This document shows, piece by piece, positions 38,286 to 48,491 of a stretch of DNA of 64,000 nucleotides. A model generated the notes under the pieces. It saw only the letters and a program-made list of their open reading frames with translations, had not been told where the DNA came from and ran no database searches. This stretch comes from an uncultured Granulosicoccaceae bacterium. Lineage in GTDB: Bacteria; Pseudomonadota; Gammaproteobacteria; Granulosicoccales; Granulosicoccaceae. A program made the position numbers and the translations under genes. The stretch lies in the NCBI GenBank assembly GCA_938035125.1, contig CALHNS010000014.1, positions 62,001-126,000 on the forward strand. Reading direction: 5' to 3'. The number at the start of each line of letters is the position of its first letter. The stretch's first letter is position 1.

Positions 38286-39793
38286 GAGGAGGGGCGCTTG
38301 TTTTTTACGCGTTCAAGCGCAGCTTTTATATCTATTGCTGATTGACTGCGCTGTGCAGCTACTTTGCGTCGCTGTGCATCGGCCTTGGCCTTATCAAGGG
38401 CGCGCTGTTGTTCTCTTGTGTTGTGTTTCTCCGATCGAGCTTTTGCCATTACGGCATTTTGTTCCGCTGCGCGTTGGTGTTTGAGTTCATCCTTACCGTG
38501 CTGGAACCACGATGTTAATGGAATGTTTGCTGGGCACACTAAATCGCAACACCCGCATAAAATACAGTTGTCTAATGCATATCGTTGAGCGGTGTCCGTG
38601 TCTTGTGCTGATACGGCTGAATACAGTTCTTGTGGAAGTAGGTTAACTGGGCACACGGTTGCGCAATCTGTGCAGCGAATGCAAGCAGATTGCGGTTTTT
38701 TTATAGGCATAGCGCCCACCAACAATGCGTTGCTTGTAGCCATAACAGGGGTGGAATCATTTGTTTGAGTAAAGCCGCTTAGCGGTCCACCAACCGATAC
38801 GCTAGCTCGGTTTTCATTCAGTGATTTTGCAATGAATGGATTTACGGAGGCGGCAAATTGCACTGTTGAATCGATGGGCGTGCCAAAGCGCACTTGTAAA
38901 TTCACGCTGTGTTTTAAATCTTGAGTGGTCACTGAAAGAATTCTTTGTGCTGAAAATAGGCCTTTCCATGCTTGGTGAATAGCGAGCACTGTGGCCACAT
39001 TAATGCACAGAACGCCAAACTTTGCCGCTGGTTGCCCTTGCGTTAGTTGAATGCCGGTAAGTCGTTGCACCAACGTGCTTTCAGCACCACTAGGGTAGAT
39101 GGCTGATAAGGGAGCCAGCTGCATAGTGCTTTGCTGTGCAAGAAGCGCTTGCGTGAGTTTTTCAATGGCTGTCGTTTTATCGTCTTCAATGGCCAGTAAA
39201 GCGTTGCTAACATTTAACCACTTACAAAGTGCATCACAGGCTTCAATGACAGCAACTGAGTGATTTTGTATTAACGCATCATCGCAATTTATGCCAGGTT
39301 CGCACTCCACCGCGTTAACGATAAGTGTGGGTGCGTTGTGTTCCATTACTCGTTGAATTTTTTTAGCCGTATTGAACCCAGCCCCTCCTAAACCATGCAC
39401 GCTGCAACGTTCAATGCGTTGCAGTTTTTCCTCAGCGCTGTCATCACACAACGTAATGTTTGGCAGCGTTAAAAAATCATCTTGGCCATCGGCGGCTAAC
39501 GTTAAAGTTTTTACTTTGGTGAGCGACGGGTGTGGCCAAGTGTGGTGGGTAAGCTGGGTGATTGTGCCTGAGGTAGGCGCAATAACTCCCGATGCAATGA
39601 GTTCTCCACCCATTACTTTGTCACCTACGGATACGTTGGGTTGAAGCACATCTCTTTGATAATTAACTAAGGGTAGGTAGTAATGCGTTTGCAGCGGCAT
39701 TGCATGAAGAGTTGAATCTATGTGTGCGCCGCTGGGTGTTTGCAGTGCAAGCCCTCCAGGTAAATCTTGAATAGATTCCTTAATCATGAGCAC
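38282..39793 (-). CDS. rsxC: Electron transport complex subunit RsxC
   Basis: GLGGAGFNTAKKI, VNAVECEPGINCDDALI, two 4Fe-4S motifs CIRCTDCATVCP and CILCGCCDLVCP. Confidence 0.95.
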   Translation of the reverse strand: MLMIKESIQDLPGGLALQTPSGAHIDSTLHAMPLQTHYYLPLVNYQRDVLQPNVSVGDKVMGGELIASGVIAPTSGTITQLTHHTWPHPSLTKVKTLTLAADGQDDFLTLPNITLCDDSAEEKLQRIERCSVHGLGGAGFNTAKKIQRVMEHNAPTLIVNAVECEPGINCDDALIQNHSVAVIEACDALCKWLNVSNALLAIEDDKTTAIEKLTQALLAQQSTMQLAPLSAIYPSGAESTLVQRLTGIQLTQGQPAAKFGVLCINVATVLAIHQAWKGLFSAQRILSVTTQDLKHSVNLQVRFGTPIDSTVQFAASVNPFIAKSLNENRASVSVGGPLSGFTQTNDSTPVMATSNALLVGAMPIKKPQSACIRCTDCATVCPVNLLPQELYSAVSAQDTDTAQRYALDNCILCGCCDLVCPANIPLTSWFQHGKDELKHQRAAEQNAVMAKARSEKHNTREQQRALDKAKADAQRRKVAAQRSQSAIDIKAALERVKNKRPSS

Positions 39794-40322
39794 GCGCAGG
39801 TTTTGGATAACGCCATTGGCTAACCTCAGGCTTTGCCGGCACTAAGCTAATGCAGTCAACCGGGCACGGTTCGATACACAGCTCGCAGCCGGTGCAATCC
39901 TCTGCAATCACGGTGTGCATGAGTTTGGTGCTGCCAATGATGGCATCTACTGGGCATGGCGGAATGCATAAGGTGCACCCAATGCAAGCGGCTTCGTCTA
40001 TAAAAGCCACTTGAGGTTCTTTATGAGTTCCATAATCAACATTCAACGCAACAACAGGTACACCTAAAACTTCTGCTAATGCCTCAATTGTGGAATCACC
40101 CCCTGGAGGGCATTGGTTGATATTTGCTTGTCCTGTGGCAATTGCTTCAGCGTAGGGCCTGCAACCTGGAAAATTGCATTGAGCACATTGAGTTTGTGGC
40201 AAGCAGTCGTTGATGCGCTCAACTAATACATCGGATTGATTTCCGCTGGCGCTTAAGCGAGAGAATCCGTAGCCAATTCCTGTGCACAGAAGAGCCAATC
40301 CAATTAAGGTTAACCACAACAC
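39780..40322 (-). CDS. rsxB: Electron transport complex subunit RsxB
   Basis: CAQCNFPGCRPYAEAIA; ferredoxin motifs CIGCTLCIPPCPVDAI and CTGCELCIEPCPVDCI. Confidence 0.95.
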   Translation of the reverse strand: MLWLTLIGLALLCTGIGYGFSRLSASGNQSDVLVERINDCLPQTQCAQCNFPGCRPYAEAIATGQANINQCPPGGDSTIEALAEVLGVPVVALNVDYGTHKEPQVAFIDEAACIGCTLCIPPCPVDAIIGSTKLMHTVIAEDCTGCELCIEPCPVDCISLVPAKPEVSQWRYPKPARAHD

Positions 40323-40323
40323 A

Positions 40324-40899
40324 TCAAGTTACCCCCGCAAAACCCATGAAAGCAAGAGACATGATGCCCGCCGTTATAAATGCGATTGCGGCACCTTGAA
40401 AGGGTTTGGGAATGTCGGCACGTTCTAGTCGTTCACGCATGGCCGCAAACAACACCAGCACTAAGGTGAATCCGATGGCTGCTCCAAAGCCTTGCAATAA
40501 AGCCACTAACAAGGTGCTTTGATGCTGTGTGGCCAGTAATGCCACCGCCAGCACGGCACAGTTAGTGGTGATTAAGGGTAAGTACAAGCCCAGCACTTGA
40601 TGGAGTAGCGGGCTGTGGCGCCTCATCACTAGTTCGGTAAATTGCACAACGACAGCGATGATAAAGATGAAACCAATGATTCGAAGGTATTCCAAATCAA
40701 GTGGCATTAATACATATGTTTGTAGTAAATGACTTAAAGCGGCGGCAAGTGTTAATACAAAGGTAGTGGCAACTCCTAAACCTAGCGCATTAATGACTCG
40801 GTTCGATACACCCATAAACGGGCATAGGCCAAGAAACTGCACCAGTACGAAATTATTAACAAATACCGCACTGATCAGTATCAGTAGCCACTCACTCAT
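40324..40899 (-). CDS. rsxA: Electron transport complex subunit RsxA
   Basis: [39 protein letters not shown]. Confidence 0.95.
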   Translation of the reverse strand: MSEWLLILISAVFVNNFVLVQFLGLCPFMGVSNRVINALGLGVATTFVLTLAAALSHLLQTYVLMPLDLEYLRIIGFIFIIAVVVQFTELVMRRHSPLLHQVLGLYLPLITTNCAVLAVALLATQHQSTLLVALLQGFGAAIGFTLVLVLFAAMRERLERADIPKPFQGAAIAFITAGIMSLAFMGFAGVT

Positions 40900-40902
40900 G
40901 TG

Positions 40903-42936
40903 TTACTTAACACGCATGCCTGGGGTTGCACCCTCATCAGGCGATAAAATGTATAAGTCAGAACCGCCTGGGCCTGCTGCTAATACCATGCCTTCAGATA
41001 AACCAAATCGCATCTTGCGTGGTTTTAAGTTTGCAATCATAACGGTGTGTCGGCCAATTAAATCCTCTGGCTTATAGGCTGACTTAATGCCTGCGAACAC
41101 GTTGCGTTGCTCTAAGCCGATGTCTAAAGTTAATTGCAATAGTTTATCGGCACCCTCAACCGGTTGTGCATCAACGATGCACGCGATACGAAAATCCAGT
41201 TTCGAAAAATCATCGATTTCAATGGTGTCCATGATGGGAGGGATGTCTTGTGTTGATGCTGCTTGGCTTGCTGGGGCCGCAGCTTCTGGCCCTGCGCTTT
41301 CTTTGGTTGCCTCTAACACCGCTTGCACTTGTTTGTCTTCTACGCGCATCATCATTGGTTTGTACGCATTAATACTGTGATTCACCAAGGGAGATTTTAA
41401 AGATTCAAGAGTCAGCTTGGTATTTAAAAATTTTTCCGTTTTTGTTGCTAATTCAGGTAGAACTGGTGATAAGAACGTAATGATCAGTCGGTAATAATTT
41501 AAGCTAACCGTGCAAATATCTTGCACCGCCTGCTGCTGATCGTCTTGTTTGATTTTCACCCACGGCTCAGCATCGTTAATGTACGTATTGGCGTGTTCTG
41601 CAAGTAACATAATTTCGCGCATAGCTTTGCCGAATTCACGTTGCTCGTAATAATCTAAAATAATTTGCTGGGTGCTGATCATTTGATCGTAGTTATTCTG
41701 TTCAGCCGCTGGGTAGTCTGTTGACAATTTCCCATCAAATTTCTTAGTAATAAAGCCTGCACAGCGGCTAGCGATATTCACCACCTTGCCCACAAGATCA
41801 GAATTCACACGAGTGATGAAGTCTTCTAGGTTTAAGTTTAAGTCGGTAACTGAATCGTTTAGTTTTGCCGCATAGTAGTAGCGTAAATACTCAGGGCTCA
41901 TGTGATCAAGCCAAGTGCGCGCAGTAATGGATGTGCCGCGAGACTTCGACATTTTGGCACCATCTACGGTTAAAAAGCCGTGGCAAAAAACACCGTTTGG
42001 TTTTCTAAAGCCTGCGTTTTCTAGCATAGCTGGCCAGAATAAGCAGTGGAAGTTAGCAATGTCTTTACCGATGAAGTGATACACCTCATGATCGCTATCA
42101 GGTTTCCATGTGTCTAAGTAATCAAAGCCTTCTTTGTCACCTAAATGTTTGTGGGCGGCGATATAACCAATAGGTGCATCAAGCCATACATAAAAATATT
42201 TACCCGGTGCATTAGGAATTTCAAATCCGAAGTAAGGGGCGTTGCGAGAGATATCCCAATCTTGTAAGCCACTGTCTAACCACTCTTTGAGTTTGTTGGC
42301 CACTTCATTTTGTAAAGTGCCACTGGTTGTCCATGCTTTTAGCATGTCGCCGAATTTACTCAGTGCGAAAAAATACTGTTCTGAGTCTTTTAAGACAGGT
42401 GTTTTACCGGACACTTGGCTGATGGGGTTTTTCAGTTCAGTAGCATCGTAGGTGGCGCTGCATTTTTCACAGTTGTCGCCGTATTGGTCTGCGCTGTTGC
42501 AGTTTGGGCATTCGCCTTTTACGTAGCGATCTGGCAGGAACATGCTCTCCTGCTCATCAAACAATTGTTTGATGGTGCGCTTTACGATGTGACCGCCATC
42601 GTTCAAGCGGTTATAAATTAACGTGGCTAGCTCTCGATTCTCTTCAGAGTGGGTGGTGTGGAAAACGTTGGGGCTGAGTAGAAAGTCTTGAATGTCGGCT
42701 TCGTGGCTTGCTTTTACCTTCTCGATAAGTGCTTCGGGTGAAATCCCTTCAGCCTGCGCTCGAAGCATAATAGGGGTGCCATGAGCATCATCTGCCCATA
42801 CCCAAGTACAGTGATTGCCAGCTAGGCGCTGGTAGCGCACCCAAATATCGGTTTGGATGTGCTCCAGAAGGTGACCAATATGCAGCGGGCCGTTCGCGTA
42901 TGGCAAGGCGGCGGTCACAAGAATCTGTCGAGTCAT
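40903..42936 (-). CDS. metG: Methionyl-tRNA synthetase
   Basis: [38 protein letters not shown]-terminal tRNA-binding domain. Confidence 0.96.
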   Translation of the reverse strand: MTRQILVTAALPYANGPLHIGHLLEHIQTDIWVRYQRLAGNHCTWVWADDAHGTPIMLRAQAEGISPEALIEKVKASHEADIQDFLLSPNVFHTTHSEENRELATLIYNRLNDGGHIVKRTIKQLFDEQESMFLPDRYVKGECPNCNSADQYGDNCEKCSATYDATELKNPISQVSGKTPVLKDSEQYFFALSKFGDMLKAWTTSGTLQNEVANKLKEWLDSGLQDWDISRNAPYFGFEIPNAPGKYFYVWLDAPIGYIAAHKHLGDKEGFDYLDTWKPDSDHEVYHFIGKDIANFHCLFWPAMLENAGFRKPNGVFCHGFLTVDGAKMSKSRGTSITARTWLDHMSPEYLRYYYAAKLNDSVTDLNLNLEDFITRVNSDLVGKVVNIASRCAGFITKKFDGKLSTDYPAAEQNNYDQMISTQQIILDYYEQREFGKAMREIMLLAEHANTYINDAEPWVKIKQDDQQQAVQDICTVSLNYYRLIITFLSPVLPELATKTEKFLNTKLTLESLKSPLVNHSINAYKPMMMRVEDKQVQAVLEATKESAGPEAAAPASQAASTQDIPPIMDTIEIDDFSKLDFRIACIVDAQPVEGADKLLQLTLDIGLEQRNVFAGIKSAYKPEDLIGRHTVMIANLKPRKMRFGLSEGMVLAAGPGGSDLYILSPDEGATPGMRVK

Positions 42937-43008
42937 TGCTCTTCGGTGTATAGTTTGCGGTTCGCCTTACAGTCTAACAGCCTGCCCTACTGCGAGCCAC
43001 GAAACACC

Positions 43009-44106
43009 ATGTCTGAACTGTCCAAGGACCGAGTCGAGTCCATTGTTAATAGCTTTGTCGATCCACATTTAGAGCTCACCTTCGGTGAGGCCAATGTGGT
43101 GAATTCTGTGGATGTGAATGGCAACGAGGCCATTGTGTCTCTGACGCTTCCGTATCCTGCTGAAAAATATCAGGTGTCTTTGCAGCGGCAATTGCAAGAT
43201 GCGATCGCTTCGGGCTGTGAAAACGATGCGACTCAGCTCTCATTATCGGTGAACACCAAAATCATTGCGCATTCGGTGCAACAAGGGGTTAAACGCTTAG
43301 AGCGCGTAAAAAATATCATTGCCGTGGCTTCGGGAAAAGGCGGTGTGGGCAAAAGTACGACGTCGGTGAACTTGGCGCTCTCGCTGGCTGCAGAAGGCGC
43401 ATCCGTAGGCTTACTAGATGCCGATATCTACGGCCCCAGCCAGCCTCGTATGATGGGGCTATCTGGCCAGCCTGAAAGTTCGGATGGCAAAACCATCGAG
43501 CCGATGGAAAACTACGGCGTGCAAACCATGTCGATCGGTTTCTTAATCGAAGAAGATACGCCAATGGTATGGCGTGGCCCGATGGTGACGCAGGCATTAG
43601 AGCAATTGCTTAACGACACCAACTGGCGCGACCTAGATTATCTGTTGATTGATTTACCCCCAGGTACCGGCGATACACAGCTGACACTTGCCCAAAAAGT
43701 GCCCGTCAGTGGGGCCATTATCGTTACCACCCCACAAGATATTGCGTTGTTGGATGCTCGCAAGGGCTTGAAAATGTTTGAAAAGGTTTCTGTGCCTATC
43801 TTGGGAATTGTGGAGAATATGTCCACCCATATTTGCAGTTCTTGCGGTCACGAAGAGCACATCTTTGGCTCCGGTGGTGGTTCTAAGATGGCCGAAGAGG
43901 CTAGTGTGAATCTATTGGGCGCGTTGCCATTAGAGATGGGCATTCGTCTGCAGGCTGACAGTGGAAAGCCCACCGTGGTGGCAGAGCCAGACAGCCGGAC
44001 TTCCGATATTTACAGAGAAATCGCTCGTAAAGCGGCAGCGCGTTTATCTCGACAAGCCAAAGATTATTCGGATAAATTTCCGAAAATAGTTATTCAAAAC
44101 ACCTAA
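43009..44106 (+). CDS. apbC: Mrp/ApbC iron-sulfur cluster carrier ATPase
   Basis: IIAVASGKGGVGKSTTSVNLALSLA; CSSCGHEEHIFGSGGG; ATG 43009 preferred. Confidence 0.93.
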   Translation: MSELSKDRVESIVNSFVDPHLELTFGEANVVNSVDVNGNEAIVSLTLPYPAEKYQVSLQRQLQDAIASGCENDATQLSLSVNTKIIAHSVQQGVKRLERVKNIIAVASGKGGVGKSTTSVNLALSLAAEGASVGLLDADIYGPSQPRMMGLSGQPESSDGKTIEPMENYGVQTMSIGFLIEEDTPMVWRGPMVTQALEQLLNDTNWRDLDYLLIDLPPGTGDTQLTLAQKVPVSGAIIVTTPQDIALLDARKGLKMFEKVSVPILGIVENMSTHICSSCGHEEHIFGSGGGSKMAEEASVNLLGALPLEMGIRLQADSGKPTVVAEPDSRTSDIYREIARKAAARLSRQAKDYSDKFPKIVIQNT

Positions 44107-44128
44107 ACAGCGACAAAGAAAAAGTTAA

Positions 44129-44698
44129 ATGAGCATTAAGTCCGATAAGTGGATTCGGCGCATGGCGGACAGCACCGGCATGATTGAGCCGTTTGAAGCG
44201 GGCCAAGTTCGCGTTGATTCAAGCAATGAACGAATCGTCTCCTATGGCACCTCAAGCTACGGCTACGATGTTCGCTGCGCCGATGAATTTAAGATATTCA
44301 CCAATATCAATCACGCCGTGGTCGATCCCAAAGCATTCGACCCAGATAGCTTTGTCGATCTAAAATCGGATACCTGCATCATTCCCCCTAATTCGTTTGC
44401 TTTGGCCCGCACGGTGGAATACTTTCGAATTCCTCGAAATGTACTCACGGTGTGTTTGGGCAAGAGCACCTACGCTCGCTGTGGAATTATCGTCAATGTA
44501 ACGCCACTGGAACCCGAATGGGAAGGGCATGTGACGTTGGAATTTTCTAACACCACCCCGCTGCCTGCCAAAATTTACGCTAACGAAGGCGTCGCTCAGA
44601 TGTTGTTCTTCGAAAGTGATGAAGTGTGCGACACCTCCTATCGCGATCGTGGCGGTAAGTATCAGGGTCAAACGGGCGTTACACTGCCGAAAACCTGA
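44129..44698 (+). CDS. dcd: dCTP deaminase
   Basis: [22 protein letters not shown]...[51 protein letters not shown]. Confidence 0.96.
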   Translation: MSIKSDKWIRRMADSTGMIEPFEAGQVRVDSSNERIVSYGTSSYGYDVRCADEFKIFTNINHAVVDPKAFDPDSFVDLKSDTCIIPPNSFALARTVEYFRIPRNVLTVCLGKSTYARCGIIVNVTPLEPEWEGHVTLEFSNTTPLPAKIYANEGVAQMLFFESDEVCDTSYRDRGGKYQGQTGVTLPKT

Positions 44699-44732
44699 TG
44701 AATCAGTATTATCTTTTTACGACATCTATCAT

Positions 44733-44798
44733 ATGATAGACAAATCCGATTTGCGGATAGGCCCGAAATTTGGAAAGATAGGGTCAGTGATTATTTAG
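44733..44798 (+). other. Candidate 21-codon upstream ORF sharing its first four codons with rppH; ATG lies inside a 16-bp palindrome (44725-44740)
   Basis: ATGATAGACAAA TCC... = MIDKSDLRIGPKFGKIGSVII*; rppH starts ATGATAGACAAA GAC... at 44808. Confidence 0.4.
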
Positions 44799-44807
44799 AG
44801 GTGCCAC

Positions 44808-45284
44808 ATGATAGACAAAGACGGTTTTCGTCTGAATGTGGGCATTATTCTCAGTAACGATTCCGGTCAGGTGTTTTGGGCAAGGCGTGTTGGTCAAAAT
44901 GCGTGGCAGTTTCCTCAGGGCGGAATCGATGACAAAGAAACAGTGGAAGATGCCATGTTTCGAGAGCTTCGGGAAGAAACCGGGCTAGAAAGACGGCATG
45001 TGAAAGTGTTGGGGTGTACCGAAGATTGGCTGAAGTACAGACTGCCTAAGCGTTACGTGCGCAAGAACCAAACGCCCACGTGCATAGGTCAGAAGCAAAT
45101 TTGGTACATGTTGAGAATGGTGGCCGACGAGCAGGCTTTCGATCTGGCGAGTTGCGATAAGCCAGAGTTCGATCACTGGCAATGGGTGGATTACTGGGAG
45201 CCATCGAAGCAAGTGATATTTTTTAAGCGTAAGGTGTATAAAAAGGCCTTATCAGAGCTAGAACCCCTACTAAGGCTTGCCTAA
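44808..45284 (+). CDS. rppH: RNA pyrophosphohydrolase (Nudix)
   Basis: [41 protein letters not shown]; Nudix box around REEVREETGL-type segment [19 protein letters not shown]. Confidence 0.95.
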   Translation: MIDKDGFRLNVGIILSNDSGQVFWARRVGQNAWQFPQGGIDDKETVEDAMFRELREETGLERRHVKVLGCTEDWLKYRLPKRYVRKNQTPTCIGQKQIWYMLRMVADEQAFDLASCDKPEFDHWQWVDYWEPSKQVIFFKRKVYKKALSELEPLLRLA

Positions 45285-45300
45285 CCGCAAGCTTTAGTAG
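45267..45300. terminator. Hairpin overlapping the end of rppH (14-bp stem CTACTAAGGCTTGC/GCAAGCTTTAGTAG) between convergent genes
   Basis: Inverted repeat read directly, one G-T wobble. Confidence 0.55.
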
Positions 45301-45301
45301 T

Positions 45302-45721
45302 TTATAGGGGCCTCACAATAACTAAAACAACGATCCCCACCAACATCAATACCGGCACTTCGTTGAACCATCGATACCAAACGTGGCTGCGGTTGTTGGC
45401 ATCGTTTTTAAACGTCTGCACCAATTTCCAACACCATAGGTGATAACCCATCAGGGCAGCGACCAGTAGCAGCTTGGCTAAGAACCAAGCCTGTTGAATA
45501 TAAACAGACAACCAGCCAAAAAGCAGCCAAAAGCCGAAAACGAGCGTCAGTATGGCCCCCATGGTGGCGATCGCGAAGAGTTTTCGCTCCATGACTTTGA
45601 AAGTGTCGATGGTGGCTGAGTCGGTGGCGCTAGCGTGGTAGACAAACAGTCTGGGGAGGTAAAACAACCCTGCAAACCACGTCACCATAAATATCACGTG
45701 TAAGGCTTTTACCCAAAGCAT
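45302..45721 (-). CDS. hemJ: Protoporphyrinogen oxidase HemJ (CopD-like)
   Basis: MLWVKALHVIFMVTWFAGLFYLPRLFVYHA...ERKLFAIATMGAILTLVFGFWLL...KLLLVAALMGYHLWCWKL. Confidence 0.87.
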   Translation of the reverse strand: MLWVKALHVIFMVTWFAGLFYLPRLFVYHASATDSATIDTFKVMERKLFAIATMGAILTLVFGFWLLFGWLSVYIQQAWFLAKLLLVAALMGYHLWCWKLVQTFKNDANNRSHVWYRWFNEVPVLMLVGIVVLVIVRPL

Positions 45722-45893
45722 GGCGAACCCGTTGTTGTGTTTATTGAAGTCGCTAGATGATACCTGTGCACGCCCGTAGAGTGAGCCACTGCACAGTTTT
45801 TGTGTGCACAGCGTGGCACTTCCTACAGCTTTTGGGACCGATGCCGACATTTTCACTGATTCAGTCGGTCTCGACAAAGTTGGAGCAGGTGGT

Positions 45894-46400
45894 ATGAACA
45901 GGTGGCTCAAGGCGCTTATCTTTTTATTGGTGAGCGGCGTTGCAATGCCCGTAGCGGCTAAAGATTCCAGTATTTATTACAGCCTCGGTTTCTCTGATGG
46001 TGGTCTTCAAGTGCCGGGTAACGGCTCTAGAAGTTTAGGCACCATTGCAGGTTCCGTTGGAACCCAGCTTTCAAGCCGCATCGGCATAGAGCTGGCATTT
46101 GGCGCTGGCTCGGATCAGCCCAGCAGCATTCTCAGTGAATCCTTGGTGCAGTACCAAGCCGGGCTTTTACGCTTAAGCCATATGTGGTCAAACAAAGAGG
46201 TTTATTTCCTACTTGGCCATGCTCGTTTGGATGTAGACAGCCGCTTGAATCCAGTCAATGCCGGTAATGCGTTTGGCGTTGGCATTAATTTATTTGGTAC
46301 TAAAAACGTGGCCATTAACGCGCATGTTTTGAATTTGGCGGGCGGTGAATTTACCTCCGCTGTTATCGGCTTTCAATACTTTGTCGGAGGTGTTCGATGA
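45894..46400 (+). CDS. Small outer-membrane beta-barrel protein
   Basis: Signal peptide; SSIYYSLGFSDGG...; C-terminal AVIGFQYFVGGVR. Confidence 0.6.
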   Translation: MNRWLKALIFLLVSGVAMPVAAKDSSIYYSLGFSDGGLQVPGNGSRSLGTIAGSVGTQLSSRIGIELAFGAGSDQPSSILSESLVQYQAGLLRLSHMWSNKEVYFLLGHARLDVDSRLNPVNAGNAFGVGINLFGTKNVAINAHVLNLAGGEFTSAVIGFQYFVGGVR

Positions 46401-48376
46401 AGCGTCACTTAAATAGGAAGAAGAGCATGCAAACGACTCGTTTGCTCGCAGGATTAACTTTGGCTGCGTTGGTAACCATAGGTTGCGGTACGCGTGATTC
46501 GGAGTTAACGGGTGGAACCGCTGCAAGTTTTAACGCCATTGGTCAAAACACTAACGACACATTATCTCCAGAGCTAGGTGCTGCATTGCCAGGCTTTCGC
46601 GAGGTAAGAGTTATCAGTGATGTTGATTCTATTCCAACAGGCAGTACAGAAGCAGCTACCATAACGGTATTTGTTACCGATGAAAACAACAGGCCTTATA
46701 GTAATGCTGAAGTGTCTTTTTCATCAGATGGTGGTTTGCTGCAAGACATCGTTCCCACATCTAACGAAAATGGTGAAGCCAGTGCAACGCTGCGTTTAGC
46801 CAAAGATTATCGTAACCAAGATATCACGGTGGAAGTTAATTCAAACGGCTCTATCGGTACGGCGGTTGTTCGAGCCACGGGCACAGAGCTGAATTTATCG
46901 GGTTCATTGAACCTTAGCGTGGGTGCAAGCACTTCGCTAAGTGCAAGACTAACAGCAGGTGATGAAGAACCTATTCCTAATCAACCGGTGTCAGTCACCT
47001 CAGCACGTGGTCACGTCATTGAAATGGGTTCGGATATCACAAGTATTGACGGTGTTGTGAATTTTACCGTTAAAGACCTTACCCAAGCTGATGTCATTAC
47101 GGTAAAAGCTCTGGGTGATACGGTGACATCAATCGCACCGATCAGTGTCGTTACCGAGCTTTTATCTTTTACCAATTTACGCAATAACGAAGAATTGGCT
47201 GTAGGTTCGGTAACTGACGTTGTGGTTAGTTTAACGTCAAGCGGTCAGCCTCTTGCTGGTGAAACACTGCGAGCTTCATTAACTGCGGGCCAGTTATTAT
47301 CGGCATCTGAGGTTCGTACCAACGGTGCGGGTGAAGCTCGATTTTCAATGACATCCAGCAGTGCAGGCCCTGCTACCTTAACCATCAGTTCTCTTAGCGC
47401 ATCAGTCGAAGCATCAGTGGATGTGGAGTACATTGCCACTATCCCAACGCAGCTGAGCTTAACCAGTTCATCTTCTCGTGTGTCGTCTCTAGATACAGCC
47501 TCTATAATCGCTGTCGTTACAGACAACAACGGCAATGCAGTTAAAAATCAGGAAGTGAATTTTGCCAGTTCAAACCTTTTTGGTGGGCAACTTAATCCTG
47601 CATCGGCTACCACTAATAGTGATGGTGAAGCGGTGGTTACATTAACTGCTGGCAGTTCGGCAACTCAGGTGGATGAGCTTAGTATTTCAGCTCAAATCGT
47701 GGGCACGGGAGTGGCCGATACAACTCAGCTTACGATAGTAGAGCGTGTGTTGAACGTTACCATCGGTACTTCTAATAAAATTGAAGATCGTGCGCTGAAT
47801 ACTCAGCATGGATTAGCGTTTGTTGTACAAGTGGCTGACGGCGGTGGTGCACCGGTAGAAGGTGCAACGGTTTCTATGTCAGCAAGACCGTTATCTTATC
47901 GAAAAGGTTATTTGGAGTTAGTAAACTCTGATGGTGAGTCTTTCGCTGAAGCTCCAATCGATTGGGAGCCAGAAAGATGGAATGCTAGGTACATCAACTG
48001 CACTGCAGAAGATACTAATGGCAATAGAATATTAGATCCGGGTGAAGATTTTAATAACAATGGAATTCTTGATCCTCAAGATCCATCGTTATTGGCTCCA
48101 TTAGGTGGTGGTGTTGAATACCCCACGCTGGTCGGTGACACCTTAACTACTGATGCGCTGGGCACAGGGCTTCTAGAGGTTCTTTATCCGCAAAGTAGTG
48201 CTATCTGGGCTCGGGTTGAAATCGTTGCTTTGGCGCAAGCGCTGGGAGCGGAATCTGAAGCTCGATTTGAAACCTCGCTGCCGATGCTGGCGAGCGACCT
48301 AGATGATGTGGATGTAGAGCCACCCAACATTGTTAGTCCGTATGGTGTCGATTTGGATTGTTCAAACGACTTTTGA
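46397..48376 (+). CDS. Lipoprotein with invasin/Big_1-type Ig-like repeats and a Ca-binding-like DxNxNxxxDPGEDFNNNGILD motif
   Basis: LAALVTIGCGT lipobox (start ATG 46427 likely); repeats VFVTDENNRPYSNAEVSFSSDGG..., AVVTDNNGNAVKNQEVNFASS.... Confidence 0.75.
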   Translation: MKRHLNRKKSMQTTRLLAGLTLAALVTIGCGTRDSELTGGTAASFNAIGQNTNDTLSPELGAALPGFREVRVISDVDSIPTGSTEAATITVFVTDENNRPYSNAEVSFSSDGGLLQDIVPTSNENGEASATLRLAKDYRNQDITVEVNSNGSIGTAVVRATGTELNLSGSLNLSVGASTSLSARLTAGDEEPIPNQPVSVTSARGHVIEMGSDITSIDGVVNFTVKDLTQADVITVKALGDTVTSIAPISVVTELLSFTNLRNNEELAVGSVTDVVVSLTSSGQPLAGETLRASLTAGQLLSASEVRTNGAGEARFSMTSSSAGPATLTISSLSASVEASVDVEYIATIPTQLSLTSSSSRVSSLDTASIIAVVTDNNGNAVKNQEVNFASSNLFGGQLNPASATTNSDGEAVVTLTAGSSATQVDELSISAQIVGTGVADTTQLTIVERVLNVTIGTSNKIEDRALNTQHGLAFVVQVADGGGAPVEGATVSMSARPLSYRKGYLELVNSDGESFAEAPIDWEPERWNARYINCTAEDTNGNRILDPGEDFNNNGILDPQDPSLLAPLGGGVEYPTLVGDTLTTDALGTGLLEVLYPQSSAIWARVEIVALAQALGAESEARFETSLPMLASDLDDVDVEPPNIVSPYGVDLDCSNDF

Positions 48377-48491
48377 GACTCGATAGACACTACTAAATGC
48401 CGGGCTGGCTTAACTTTTGTGTGATCAGTCCGACATTACTTAGGTAACGGATGCGAATAAATGCATTCAACGATAATTAGGGCGATAAATC

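Noticed and set aside
37972-38484. 170-aa plus-strand ORF
   Set aside because: Antisense to rsxD/rsxC, which are unambiguous.
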